From assembly GCF_000737325.1 (NCBI RefSeq), contig NZ_CP011125.1, forward strand, positions 7,626,001-7,690,000: a stretch of DNA of 64,000 nucleotides. Reading direction: 5' to 3'. The notes below the pieces were generated by a model, which did not search any database, was not told where the DNA came from, and saw only the letters and a program-made list of their open reading frames with translations. The DNA comes from Sandaracinus amylolyticus (GTDB lineage Bacteria; Myxococcota_A; Polyangia; Polyangiales; Sandaracinaceae). The position numbers and the translations under genes were made by a program. Shown one piece after another: positions 1 to 8,876 of this stretch (position 1 is the stretch's first letter; each line of letters starts with the position of its first letter).

Positions 1-2
1 CG

Positions 3-68
3 TCGCGCAAGGATCAGGCGTGGATCCGCACGGCGCGCGACCCCCGCCCGGCCGCGACCGCGGGCTGA
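3..68 (+). CDS. C-terminal end of an upstream gene (partial)
   Basis: A 21-codon open frame enters from the left edge and stops at the TGA at 66-68. Its third positions are mostly G/C and the residues look like an ordinary hydrophilic tail (ends RDPRPAATAG). Too short to assign a function. It could be chance, since stop codons are rare at this GC. The 118 bases to the next gene show nothing else recognisable. Confidence 0.4.
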   Translation, partial: SRKDQAWIRTARDPRPAATAG

Positions 69-186
69 TCGCACATCGCGCCCCAGCGAGCGCCACCGCG
101 CCGCACCCGCACCCGCGGTACCCGCCGCACCCGCCGCCGCTCCGGGAGTGGCCGCCCCGGCGCGCGTCCTGCTAGGGTCCGCGGCC

Positions 187-1116
187 ATGCGAATCCTCAT
201 CACCGGCGGCGCGGGCTTCATCGGGAGCCACGTCGCGGATGCGTGCCTCGCCGCGAAGCACGAGGTGCTGATCGTCGACGACCTCTCGAGCGGACGCCGC
301 GAGAACGTGCCGAGCGGCGCGAAGCTCGTGGAGGTCGACATCCGCGACGCCGAGGCGCTCGAAGACGTCGTCAGCACGTTCAAGCCCGACGCGGTGAGCC
401 ATCAAGCGGCGCAGGTCAGCGTCTCGGTCAGCACGCGCGAGCCGCAGCGCGACGCGCGCACCAACGTCGAGGGCTCGCTCAACCTGCTCGAGTCGTGCGT
501 GCGCGCGGGCGTCGCGCACCTCGTCTTCGCGAGCACCGGCGGCGCGATCTACGGCGAGATCCCGGAGCCCGAGCGCGGGGCGGTGGGACGCACGCCGGTC
601 CCGCTCAGCCCGTACGCGTGCAGCAAGCTCTCGGTCGAGGCCTACCTCAACTACTACCGCCACCAGCACGGCCTGAAGTCGACGATCCTGCGCTACGCGA
701 ACGTCTACGGCCCGCGCCAGGATCCGCACGGCGAGGCCGGCGTCGTCGCGATCTTCACGCAGCGCCTGCTCGCCGGTCAGGGCATCCAGGTGAACGCGCG
801 GAAGGAGCCGGGCGATCCCGGGTGCGTGCGCGACTACGTGATGGTCGACGACGTGGTGCGCGCGAACGTGCTCGCGCTCTCGGGCGAGATCGGCGAGACG
901 GTCGTGAACGTCGGGACCGGCGTGGCGACGACGACGCTCGATCTCGCGCGCGAGATCGAGACGGCGCTCGGGGTGAAGGCGGATCTGAAGTTCGGTCCGA
1001 AGCGCTCGGGCGACGTCGAGCGGTCGGTGCTCGAGCCGTGGCAGGGCCTGGGCGCGACGGTGCCGCTCGCCGAGGGGATCCGGCGCACGGCGTCGTGGTT
1101 CGCGCAGCGACGGTGA
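187..1116 (+). CDS. NAD-dependent epimerase/dehydratase (UDP-glucose 4-epimerase-like)
   Basis: A 309-residue extended short-chain dehydrogenase, likely a nucleotide-sugar 4-epimerase or dehydratase acting in the cytoplasm in polysaccharide precursor synthesis. The N-terminal Rossmann motif is GGAGFIGS (residues 7-14), the catalytic Ser is in STGGAIYGE (about 116) and the YxxxK pair is Y143/K147 in SPYACSK. The length matches the GalE/RfbB superfamily. The frame is open from 148, but ATG 187 starts exactly at the usual MRILITGG, so it is preferred. The gene stands alone here; the exact sugar cannot be read from the sequence. Confidence 0.88.
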   Translation: MRILITGGAGFIGSHVADACLAAKHEVLIVDDLSSGRRENVPSGAKLVEVDIRDAEALEDVVSTFKPDAVSHQAAQVSVSVSTREPQRDARTNVEGSLNLLESCVRAGVAHLVFASTGGAIYGEIPEPERGAVGRTPVPLSPYACSKLSVEAYLNYYRHQHGLKSTILRYANVYGPRQDPHGEAGVVAIFTQRLLAGQGIQVNARKEPGDPGCVRDYVMVDDVVRANVLALSGEIGETVVNVGTGVATTTLDLAREIETALGVKADLKFGPKRSGDVERSVLEPWQGLGATVPLAEGIRRTASWFAQRR

Positions 1117-1172
1117 GGAAAAGCGTTCCACCCCCGGTGCGATGATCCGCCTTTCCCGGATACCATCCGGGA

Positions 1173-3698
1173 ATGCTACGCCGCGTCCCGCGCTCGATCG
1201 TCCCCGCGCTCGCTGCTCTGCTCGCGATCGCGATCGCGTCACCGGGGTGCGGTGGCGGCGGCGATCCGGGCGGCGCGGACGCGGGGATGGACGGCGCGCT
1301 CCCACGCCAGGACGGCGGATCGCTCGACGGCGGACACGTCGCCGATCCGCCCGACAGCGGCGATCCCGACGCCGGCTGCACCGGCACGACGTGCGGCGAG
1401 GCCTGCGTCGACGTGCAGACCGACGTGCACCACTGCGGTGGATGCGACGTCGACTGCACCGCGCTGCCGGGCGTCGACGGCGACGCGGTGCAGTGCGTCG
1501 AGGGCGCCTGCGTGCTCGACGGTGCGTGCGAGCCCGGGCTCGGCGACTGCAGCGACGAGCCCGGCTGCGAGACCGACGTGACGACCGCCGAGCACTGCGG
1601 GACGTGCGGCACCGTGTGCGCCGAGCCGACGCCGCTCTGCGCGTCGACGGACGAAGGCGCGTCGTGCGTGAGCGGCTGCGAGGGCGCGACCCCGACGCGC
1701 TGCGACTCGAGCTGCGTCGACACCACGACCGACGAGCTGCACTGCGGCGAGTGCGGCACCGCGTGCCCGGTGCCCGACAACGGCGCGCCGAGCTGCGTCG
1801 ACTCGGCGTGCAGCGTCGCGTGCGACACCGGCTACCACGCGTGCGGCGACGAGCGCTGCGCGGCGGACGACGACGTGACCTCGTGCGGCGCGTCGTGCGA
1901 GACGTGCGTGGTGCCGCCCAACGCGGCGGCGACGTGCATCGACGGAGCATGCGGGTTCGTGTGCCTTCCGTCGTTCGCGGACTGCGACGGCGAGGCGAGC
2001 AACGGCTGCGAGATCGACACCCGCACGGACGCGGCGCACTGCGGCGCGTGCGACGACGCGTGCACCGTCGCGAACGGAACGCCGGCGTGCGTCGACGGCG
2101 CGTGCACCATCGGCGCGTGCGATCCGCTCTTCGACGACTGCAACGCCATGCCCGAGGACGGCTGCGAGGTCGACATCGGCACGACCGTGAGCGACTGCGG
2201 TGCGTGCGGCGACGTGTGCACGACCGAGCACGCGACGGCGGCGTGCGTCGGCGGCGCGTGCTCGGTGGGGACCTGCGACGCGACCTACGGCGACTGCAAC
2301 ACGCTGCCCACCGACGGCTGCGAGGTCGACCTCGACACGACCGTCGATCATTGCGGGACGTGCGGCAACGTGTGCTCGCTCGCGAACGCGACTCCGTCGT
2401 GCGTCGGCGGCGCGTGCGCGGTCGCAGGGTGCGATCCCGGCTTCGCCGACTGCGACAGCGCGCCGGGCAACGGGTGCGAGATCGACACGCGCACGACGCT
2501 CGAGCACTGCGGCGGCTGCGGCGACGTGTGCGAGATCGCGAACGGATCCGAGGCGTGCGTGAACGGCGCGTGCGCCGTCGCGGCGTGCGACCCCGGCTTC
2601 GGCGACTGCGACGGCAACGCGGAGAACGGCTGCGAGACGAACGTGCTCACGAGCGTCACGAGCTGCGGATCCTGCGGGAACGCGTGCGATCTGCCCAACG
2701 CGGTCGAGGTGTGCGTGAACGGCGGATGCGCGATCGGCGCGTGCGAGCCGGGCTTCATGGACTGCGACGGGCTGCCGACCAACGGCTGCGAGACGAACAC
2801 GCAGAGCTCGGTGGATCACTGCGGTGGCTGCGGCAACGTGTGCGACCTCGCGAACGCGGGCGAGGTCTGCGTCGCCGGCAGCTGCCAGATCGCGGTGTGC
2901 ACGCCGGGCTTCGGCAACTGCGACGGCCAGGCGTCGACCGGATGCGAGACCAGCACGCAGACGTCGCTCGCGCACTGCGGTGGGTGCAACAACTCGTGCT
3001 CGGTCGCGAACGGCGCGCCGGGCTGCACCAACGGCACGTGCACGGTCCTCGGGTGCAACCCGGGGTTCGCCGACTGCGACGGAGCGGCGGGCACGGGCTG
3101 CGAGCGCAACCTGACGAGCGACCCGCAGCACTGCGGAACGTGCGGGCGCTCGTGCGCGACCCAGTGCGTCGGCAACGTCGTCGCGACGAGCTGCGGCGGC
3201 GGGAACTGCGCGATCACCGCGTGCGCGCCGGGCTTCCAGAACGTCGACGGCGCGTGCTCGAACGGCTGCGAGTGCCCGGTGTCGACGGCCAGCCAGGCGT
3301 GCGGCGCGCCGACCGCGCTGGGCGTGCTGAACCTCGCTCAGTCGTTCAACACCAGCGCGAACATCGCGATCGCGGGCACCGAGCTCTGGTACACGGTCGG
3401 GTTCGCCGGCAACACGAGCGCGGCCTACCACCCGCGCATCCGCTTCACGTCGAACCCGGGCGATCAGTTCCGCTTCGACGTGCGTACCAACTGCAGCGGC
3501 GTCGCGCTCTCGTGCGGCAACGAGGGCGGCGTCTCGAACGGCGTCACGGACTGGGAGACGTTCGTGGGGACGGGCACGCCCGGTTACTACAACCCGATCC
3601 CGCCGGTCGGGAACAACGGCACCGTGCTCGTGCGCGTCTACCGACGCGCCGGGCTCCCGGTGTCGTGCGCGCAGTTCACGCTGGTGATCAGCAACTGA
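1173..3698 (+). CDS. Cysteine-rich repeat lipoprotein
   Basis: An 841-residue exported protein. The N-terminus is a lipoprotein signal (hydrophobic stretch LAALLAIAIAS, then PGC followed by glycines), so it probably sits at the outer membrane or surface. From about residue 70 to 700 it is a tandem series of roughly 45-50-residue modules with the core DCD..G.NGCE..T.T...HCG.CG..C...N....C..G.C, about 8 cysteines per module. This pattern is frequent in large secreted myxobacterial proteins and probably forms disulfide-bonded rods. The last ~140 residues are a different, Cys-poor domain beginning ECPVSTASQACG that looks like a beta-sandwich. Function unknown; a surface adhesion or matrix role is inference. 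Confidence 0.85.
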   Translation: MLRRVPRSIVPALAALLAIAIASPGCGGGGDPGGADAGMDGALPRQDGGSLDGGHVADPPDSGDPDAGCTGTTCGEACVDVQTDVHHCGGCDVDCTALPGVDGDAVQCVEGACVLDGACEPGLGDCSDEPGCETDVTTAEHCGTCGTVCAEPTPLCASTDEGASCVSGCEGATPTRCDSSCVDTTTDELHCGECGTACPVPDNGAPSCVDSACSVACDTGYHACGDERCAADDDVTSCGASCETCVVPPNAAATCIDGACGFVCLPSFADCDGEASNGCEIDTRTDAAHCGACDDACTVANGTPACVDGACTIGACDPLFDDCNAMPEDGCEVDIGTTVSDCGACGDVCTTEHATAACVGGACSVGTCDATYGDCNTLPTDGCEVDLDTTVDHCGTCGNVCSLANATPSCVGGACAVAGCDPGFADCDSAPGNGCEIDTRTTLEHCGGCGDVCEIANGSEACVNGACAVAACDPGFGDCDGNAENGCETNVLTSVTSCGSCGNACDLPNAVEVCVNGGCAIGACEPGFMDCDGLPTNGCETNTQSSVDHCGGCGNVCDLANAGEVCVAGSCQIAVCTPGFGNCDGQASTGCETSTQTSLAHCGGCNNSCSVANGAPGCTNGTCTVLGCNPGFADCDGAAGTGCERNLTSDPQHCGTCGRSCATQCVGNVVATSCGGGNCAITACAPGFQNVDGACSNGCECPVSTASQACGAPTALGVLNLAQSFNTSANIAIAGTELWYTVGFAGNTSAAYHPRIRFTSNPGDQFRFDVRTNCSGVALSCGNEGGVSNGVTDWETFVGTGTPGYYNPIPPVGNNGTVLVRVYRRAGLPVSCAQFTLVISN

Positions 3699-3701
3699 CG
3701 A

Positions 3702-4799
3702 TCAGAAGCGCAGCTCGTCGGGGTGGACGCCGTGGATGCATCCCGGCGCGGCCCAGATGCGGCGCTCGCTCAGGTTCATCAGCACGCCGGCGCAGGTGAG
3801 CATCGCGTGCGGTGCGCGCTCGCTCGCGAGGTGCGTGCACACGCTGCGCGGGTAGCCCTCGTGCGAGCCGAGGCGCGACCAGAGATCGCGCGCGCTCTCG
3901 ATCGTGTGATCGCGCAGGCTCGCGTCGAGGAACGCGAAGCGCTCGCGCGTGGTGCTCGTGCTCGCGATCGAGCTGACCTTCGCGACCTCGGTGCCGAGGC
4001 AGTGGTTCTCGTGGTGGAACGCGCCGCCGGGCTTCGAGACGTCGAGCTCGGCCCACACCTCGGCGAGGCGGCCCGACGTCTCGATGCCGAACGCGCGCTG
4101 CGCATCGGCCACGAGGTAGTGATGTCCCGAGCCGAGCGGCGCGCCGACCACGACGTCGCGCGCGGCATCGGCGCGGCGCTCGGCGAGCGCGCGGCGCACC
4201 AGCGCGGGCCACACGAGCCCGACACGCGCGTCGTGGCTCTTGAGGTTGTTGATCGTCATGCCGACGCCGGCGTCGTTCATGCCGGCCATGCCGAGGCATC
4301 CGGTGATCGTGAGCAGCCACGCGGCCGGGCGGTCCTGCCACGCAGGCACGTGCAGCATGAGCACGTAGGGCGCGGCCGAGCCGTGCATGTCCCAGGTCTG
4401 CCCGAGGATCGCCCCCTCGCGCGTGCCGGCGACGATCGCGCTGCACTCGTCGTCGCGATCGGGATCGGCGCCGCGGCGCGCGCCGCCGAGGACGGTGCTC
4501 GGATCGAGATCCTTGAGGTCGGTGTAGTGGTTCAGGACGACGATGCGCGCGGGCGGGAGCGACGCGCCCTCGGCGATCCCGAGCAGCTCCTGGTGGAGCG
4601 CGGCGTCGAACGCCTCGAGGACGGGCAGGTGTCGTTCGGCGACGGCGAGGAGCTCCGCGTCACTCCGGAAGAGGCCCTGCTGCTGCGCCAGCTCGCTCCG
4701 GATCGCGGCGATCTCCGCGATCTCGCGGGCGAAGGCTCGACCGTGGGCGACACCGCGCTCGAAGGGACCGGCCGCGGCGGGGAGGTGGAACGTGCGCAT
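3702..4799 (-). CDS. C45-family peptidase / acyl-CoA:6-APA acyltransferase-like hydrolase
   Basis: A 365-residue N-terminal-nucleophile hydrolase-like protein resembling the acyl-coenzyme A:6-aminopenicillanic acid acyltransferase (C45) family. The likely nucleophile is Cys119 in DDECSAIVAG, followed by GQTWDMHG, the usual block after the nucleophile. Members self-cleave before this Cys and then hydrolyse or transfer acyl amides. Later blocks N-x-x-G (GMNDAGVGMTINNL) and the C-terminal IHGVHP also fit. The frame extends to 4889, but the extra residues look non-coding; ATG 4799 precedes the conserved RTFHLPAAAGPFERG start. It converges on the preceding gene with a 3-base gap. Substrate unknown. 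Confidence 0.78.
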   Translation of the reverse strand: MRTFHLPAAAGPFERGVAHGRAFAREIAEIAAIRSELAQQQGLFRSDAELLAVAERHLPVLEAFDAALHQELLGIAEGASLPPARIVVLNHYTDLKDLDPSTVLGGARRGADPDRDDECSAIVAGTREGAILGQTWDMHGSAAPYVLMLHVPAWQDRPAAWLLTITGCLGMAGMNDAGVGMTINNLKSHDARVGLVWPALVRRALAERRADAARDVVVGAPLGSGHHYLVADAQRAFGIETSGRLAEVWAELDVSKPGGAFHHENHCLGTEVAKVSSIASTSTTRERFAFLDASLRDHTIESARDLWSRLGSHEGYPRSVCTHLASERAPHAMLTCAGVLMNLSERRIWAAPGCIHGVHPDELRF

Positions 4800-4900
4800 C
4801 GTCACCCGGGCTACCGCGGTCCGCGCGCGGGAGCAAACGTCGCTCTTCTCGTGCCCCTCGCGTTCACGTAGGCTCGTACGTCGCAACACGGACCAACACC

Positions 4901-5182
4901 ATGCTGACGTTCATCCTCATCGTGATCGGGCTCATCGTCTCCTGCACCGGCTTCGCGCTGATCGGCAGCCGCATCGGCTCGAAGATCGAGGAGAAGAACC
5001 TCGGATCGGGCACGGTCGAGACGAGCATCAACGAGGGCATGAGCGCCAGCGTGCTCGGCGGGGCGCTGGGGATCATCCCGTTCCTCGTGTTCGTCGTCGC
5101 GCTCGTCGTGCTCGTGATCACGAACCCGGCGCACCCGGAAGAGCACGGGTCGTCGTCGGAGAGCGCGGAAGCGGCGCACTGA
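4901..5182 (+). CDS. Small two-span membrane protein
   Basis: A 93-residue protein with two hydrophobic segments, about 3-24 (TFILIVIGLIVSCTGFALIG) and 52-73 (GALGIIPFLVFVVALVVLVI). They are joined by a hydrophilic loop containing SKIEEKNLGSG, and the tail is acidic and Ser/Glu-rich. It is divergent from the C45 hydrolase with about 100 bases between start codons. No family recognised; codon use fits a real gene. Confidence 0.65.
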   Translation: MLTFILIVIGLIVSCTGFALIGSRIGSKIEEKNLGSGTVETSINEGMSASVLGGALGIIPFLVFVVALVVLVITNPAHPEEHGSSSESAEAAH

Positions 5183-5373
5183 TCGTCGGCGCGTAGCGCG
5201 CGGGGGTACGACCGAGTACGCGCGGTGATGCGCGCAGTCGGCGGGATCGACCGGCCGCGTGCGGCGGACGGTCGAGCACGCGCAGGTGGCACGTGGACGA
5301 GCACGTGCACGAGCACGGTGCGGCCGGCTCCGCGCAGTCGGCGTGATCGCTCCGGTGAGCGCGTCGGCGCACG

Positions 5374-5464
5374 CGCGCTGATTCGCGGGACGCGCTGATC
5401 TCGCAGGACGCGCGGACTTCGCCGGACGCGCGCTGATCTCGCCGGACGCGCGGATTTCGCCGGA
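5374..5464. repeat. Five tandem ~18-bp repeats
   Basis: Five imperfect head-to-tail units of 17-20 bp, consensus CGCGCkGAyyTCGCCGGA, begin at 5374, 5391, 5409, 5427 and 5447, with a partial sixth unit after 5464. Differences between units are mostly single substitutions. The gap is convergent and nothing suggests the repeats are translated. Confidence 0.7.
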
Positions 5465-5488
5465 CGTGCGTGCGCCATCGGGGGCGAG

Positions 5489-5571
5489 GCGCGAAGCGCG
5501 AGCCCGTCCAATTCGTCCACGATGCCCGAAGGGCGAGTCGGTCCGCGTGATGACGCGAGCGCGCGAAGCGC
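5489..5571. repeat. Three regularly spaced GAA-loop mini-hairpins
   Basis: Three 11-base hairpins with 4-bp stems and GAA loops sit at 5489-5499 (GCGC-GAA-GCGC), 5524-5534 (GCCC-GAA-GGGC) and 5561-5571 (GCGC-GAA-GCGC). They start 35 and 37 bases apart. Each is followed a few bases later by a sequence ending GTCC. The second has a different stem sequence that still pairs, which suggests structure rather than sequence is kept. Could be chance at this GC content. Confidence 0.45.
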
Positions 5572-5717
5572 ACTCGCGTCCATCACGCGTCCCCACAACA
5601 CACCGAGCGGCGTCGACCCCCCGCGCGCCGCCGAAGCCTCACCAGCCGGGGCGCGGGGTGGGGGCCCGCGCGCAGTTCCGCAGCGCCATCCAGCCTCCGC
5701 GAGCCCCCCGAATGCGA

Positions 5718-5748
5718 GTCAGCGCGGCCGCGAAGCGCCCGCGCTGAC
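5718..5748. terminator. Strong 10-bp inverted repeat (possible terminator)
   Basis: The arms GTCAGCGCGG (5718-5727) and CCGCGCTGAC (5739-5748) pair perfectly around an 11-base loop. It lies in the convergent gap, about 115 bases beyond the stop of the SGNH lipoprotein gene. No U-tract follows on either strand, so it is a candidate transcript-end hairpin, not a classic intrinsic terminator. Confidence 0.4.
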
Positions 5749-5864
5749 GAGAACCCCGGCCATCGATCGCCGAGACCGCAGCAGGACGCCATCGCGAGGA
5801 CTGTCCGAGCACGGGCCCCCACCCCGCGCCCCACACCGACGCCTCTCCCCGCGCGGCCTCCCGC

Positions 5865-6827
5865 CTACTGCCCCACCCCGCTCAGTGGATCCGAAGCCAC
5901 GACCTCCCAGGCGATCGTCTGCATGATCCGCGCGACCTCCGCCGAAGGCCCACCCTGCACCGGAGCCCCGTATCGATCGACGATCCGCTCGCTCAGCCCC
6001 ACCGGGCTCATCCGGTAGATCGTCGCGAAGTGCACGCACGCGACGAAGTAGAAGAGCGCGGGCGTCGGGTGGATGTCGTCGACGAACAGATCCTGCGCGC
6101 TGTCGTAGCCCGGCACCTGCCCCGCCGTGATGCGATCCACCAGCCGCGCGAGCGCCGTGCCCGCCGGGATCATCCGCATGTCGGGCCCCGAGCGCGTCGC
6201 GTTCACGCCGTCGACGATCTGCTCCCACAGGGCGCGATCCGACGTCAGCCGCGCGCGGAAGTCGGGGAGCGTCACCTGGTGCCACGTCTCGTACAGGTAC
6301 ACGCGCGTGCCCGGCCGCGACTGCTGCGCGAGGTCGTAGTAGTTCCCCGCGTACTGCACGCTGTTCGCGAACTCGATCTGCGTCTCGAGCGGGATCGCCT
6401 CGGTCACGACCAGCACGTCGAAGCGCCCGGTCGGCAGCGTCTCGCGCGCGTTCACGCCCTCGGGCGCGCCGCGATCCCACTGCCACTGCAGGTTCGCGCC
6501 GATGCCGAGCTGCATGCTCCACGCGTGCGTGCGGTCCGCATCGTCGGCGAGCGCGCCGAGGATCGGCGGCATGCCCCAGCCGATGAGCGAGTGACCGACG
6601 AACATCACGTTCGCTTCCGCGAGCGGATCGCCCGGCGGCGGCGGATCGACCGGAGGCCCACCGCCGTCGGTCGGGCCGGGCACGACCGACGCGTCCTGGG
6701 GCTGCGGCGTCGGATCGCCCGGGTCCGTGGGATCCGGCGCGCTGCCGCTCAGCGTGCCCGAGCACGCGGCCAGGAAGAGCGGCGCGAGCAGCAGCGCCGA
6801 GCGAAGGCGAGAGGCGTCTCGAGGCAT
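5865..6827 (-). CDS. SGNH/GDSL-type hydrolase lipoprotein
   Basis: A 320-residue lipoprotein. The signal peptide ends in a lipobox LAAC (Cys22) and is followed by a Pro/Asp-rich linker to about residue 70. The catalytic-type blocks of SGNH esterases are present: block I with Ser80 in VMFVGHSLIGWG, and block V Asp250/His253 in VDDIHPTP. Such enzymes deacylate lipids or sugars in the cell envelope. The substrate is unknown and the usual Gly/Asn blocks are weak, so activity is inferred. The frame runs back to 6905, but ATG 6827 directly precedes the signal peptide and is chosen. Confidence 0.72.
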   Translation of the reverse strand: MPRDASRLRSALLLAPLFLAACSGTLSGSAPDPTDPGDPTPQPQDASVVPGPTDGGGPPVDPPPPGDPLAEANVMFVGHSLIGWGMPPILGALADDADRTHAWSMQLGIGANLQWQWDRGAPEGVNARETLPTGRFDVLVVTEAIPLETQIEFANSVQYAGNYYDLAQQSRPGTRVYLYETWHQVTLPDFRARLTSDRALWEQIVDGVNATRSGPDMRMIPAGTALARLVDRITAGQVPGYDSAQDLFVDDIHPTPALFYFVACVHFATIYRMSPVGLSERIVDRYGAPVQGGPSAEVARIMQTIAWEVVASDPLSGVGQ

Positions 6828-6924
6828 ACGACCGAGCTCGTGGCGTCTGGTCCCGGGGTCCGCTTCGATGTGACCACGAGAACGAAAGCGGAGTCGATAG
6901 CACACGTGTCGCCTTCGTGACCAC

Positions 6925-8802
6925 TCACGGCGTGTCGTCGCTCGCGCGCGCGCCGCTGCGGAGCGCGGGCAGCGGTCGCTGGTAGAGCTCCTCCCAGAGC
7001 GCGCGCGCCTCGCGCTGGACGTCGTCGTCGGAGCGCGCGGTGATCGCGGCGTGGATGCGCGCGGCCTCGGCGCGATCGATGCGGCGCGCGACGACGAGCG
7101 TGCCGCGCGGGATCGCGAGCCGATCGGCGAGCCCCTCGAGGATCACCAGCGCGGCGTGGCACTCCGCGGTGCCCCACAGGCGTCGATCGAACACGTGCCG
7201 CAGCAAGAGCGCGAGGCTCGCGCGCACCAGCGTCGCGTCGCGCGCGAGCTCGCTCAGGTACGCGCTGAGCTCGGCGTTCGAGCGCTCGGCGAGCAGGTTC
7301 ACGACGTCGCCCATGCGCAGCGGGCCCACCATCGCCTCGAGGCGCGGCGGCAGCGTCCCGAGCGTCCCCATGAGAAAGTCGAGCCGGTGCTGCACCTCGT
7401 GGCGCTCGATCGACGCGAGGAAGCGCGCCTCGATCGCGCGGTACGTGCGCTGGTGCCGCTCGTCCTCGAGCGCCCCGACGAGCGCCTCGAGCTCGCGACG
7501 CTCGTGCGCGACGAGCGCGCCGGTGAACGCCGTGTAGGGCTCGAGGTCGACCACGTATCCGTCGGGCTCGCGCAGCACGATGCCGCGCTCCGACAGACGC
7601 TCCGACCACGCGACGAAGAGCGCGTGTCGTCGCGCGAAGATCGCGCCGAGCTCGCTCGCCGCCGCCGCGTCTCCGCCGAGCCATCGCGGCGCCTCGTCGC
7701 GCACGCCGGCCGCGGCCACACGCGCGGTCTCGTCGCGCAGCGCGAGATCGTCGTCGCCCGAGAGCGCGAGCGCACCGTCCGGAGCGAGCGCCGGCACGAT
7801 CGCCTGCACGAGGTGCTCCTCGACGCGCTCGCCGAGCACCAGCGCGTCGCGCACCTGCGGCCGCGTGAAGCCGAGCACGGCGCGCGCGAAGTTGAGCCGA
7901 TCGAGCCGGCGCAGGCGCAGCGCGCGCACGGTGCGTCCCTCGGCCTCGTAGATCGCGACGTTGTCGACGGTGAACGACGAGAGGTACACGCGGCTCGCGC
8001 CGGTCGCGCGCTCGGTGAGCACCTCCGCGTCGACGTAGTACGCGAGCCCTTCGCTCTGGATCGCGGCGTCGAGCGCGTCGACGGAGCGCACGTGGCTCTC
8101 CGCGGCATGACGATCGACGCCGCCTTCGACGACCGCGATCGACTGCGTGAGCACCGCGTCGAGGAACGACACCGTGTCGGCGCCGAGCGCGCCGCGCGCC
8201 GCGCCGAGCGTCGCGTCGCGCTCGGCGTCCACCGCGGCGCGCGCGTTCGGATCGCGCGACGCGCGCCATCGATCGAGGGCGATCGTGAACGCAGGCAGGC
8301 GCACCTCGAACACCGCGCGCTGCGCCGCGGTGCCGGGATCGGGGCGCCCGCCCTCGACGTACGCGCCGCGCGACGGCGGGAGCGCCTCGCTCAGCGCGGC
8401 GTACGGATCGTGCGGCCAGAGCCACCACGTCGTGATCGCGATCGGCACCGCGAGCATCACCACGCCGAGCATCAGCGCGCGCGCCGTGCTCGGTCTCTCG
8501 CGCTCCGGGCGCGCCGCGCGGGCCTCGTCGAACACCGCGCGCACCGCGGCGACGTCGTCGCCCTGCGGCGGGTCGCGCCCGATCACCGCGAGGTACGCGA
8601 GGCGATGCACGTGCGCCTCGTCGTCGCCGTGCTGGGTCGCGAAGATCGCGTCGGACACGGCGCGCGTCACGCGCGTGCGCACCGGGCCACGCAGCCCGAC
8701 GGGCACACGCCGGTACGCCGCGACGCGCGCATCGCGGATGGCCGAAGCGTCCTCGGTGGTGGCGATCGCGGCGAGCACCGCGAGGACGTGGGCCTGGAGC
8801 AC
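6925..8802 (-). CDS. Membrane protein with HEVQH zinc-protease-like motif
   Basis: A 625-residue protein starting with GTG. A cytoplasmic N-terminal region of about 105 residues precedes one membrane span (about 109-128, LMLGVVMLAVPIAITTWWLW). A large, probably periplasmic domain follows. Its residues 468-472 read HEVQH in IERHEVQHRLDF, an HExxH motif. About 40 residues later come ERSNAELSAYLSELA, whose Glu (511 or 518) could be the third zinc ligand of a gluzincin-type metallopeptidase. I recognise no named family. The gene is just upstream of the SGNH lipoprotein on the same strand (97-base gap). Confidence 0.7.
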   Translation of the reverse strand: MLQAHVLAVLAAIATTEDASAIRDARVAAYRRVPVGLRGPVRTRVTRAVSDAIFATQHGDDEAHVHRLAYLAVIGRDPPQGDDVAAVRAVFDEARAARPERERPSTARALMLGVVMLAVPIAITTWWLWPHDPYAALSEALPPSRGAYVEGGRPDPGTAAQRAVFEVRLPAFTIALDRWRASRDPNARAAVDAERDATLGAARGALGADTVSFLDAVLTQSIAVVEGGVDRHAAESHVRSVDALDAAIQSEGLAYYVDAEVLTERATGASRVYLSSFTVDNVAIYEAEGRTVRALRLRRLDRLNFARAVLGFTRPQVRDALVLGERVEEHLVQAIVPALAPDGALALSGDDDLALRDETARVAAAGVRDEAPRWLGGDAAAASELGAIFARRHALFVAWSERLSERGIVLREPDGYVVDLEPYTAFTGALVAHERRELEALVGALEDERHQRTYRAIEARFLASIERHEVQHRLDFLMGTLGTLPPRLEAMVGPLRMGDVVNLLAERSNAELSAYLSELARDATLVRASLALLLRHVFDRRLWGTAECHAALVILEGLADRLAIPRGTLVVARRIDRAEAARIHAAITARSDDDVQREARALWEELYQRPLPALRSGARASDDTP

Positions 8803-8876
8803 GGGATCGCCTGTACCTCCACCACGCCGACCTGGACAAGCGTCACGTGCGCGCGCGATGCTCCGCCTCGGAAAAC

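Larger units (their letters stand above)
5183..5864. other. 682-base gene-free convergent gap with repeats
   Basis: This gap lies between two gene ends facing each other. No open frame in it has natural amino-acid composition: the frames are low-complexity Arg/Ala/Pro. It contains an 18-bp direct repeat (5374-5464), three GAA-loop hairpins (5489-5571) and one strong inverted repeat (5718-5748), listed separately. The rest is GC-rich and shows nothing I recognise. Confidence 0.6.

Noticed and set aside
1142-3799. Arg-rich frame overlapping the Cys-repeat lipoprotein
   Set aside because: Translation is mostly Arg/Ala; the other frame has signal peptide and regular Cys modules.
5489-5571. Regularly spaced short repeats considered as a CRISPR array
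   Set aside because: Only three units, 11-base cores, imperfect identity and no cas genes nearby.
5639-5836. Short minus-strand frames in the convergent gap
   Set aside because: Gly/Arg/Pro low complexity, no ribosome-binding site, and they run through an inverted repeat.
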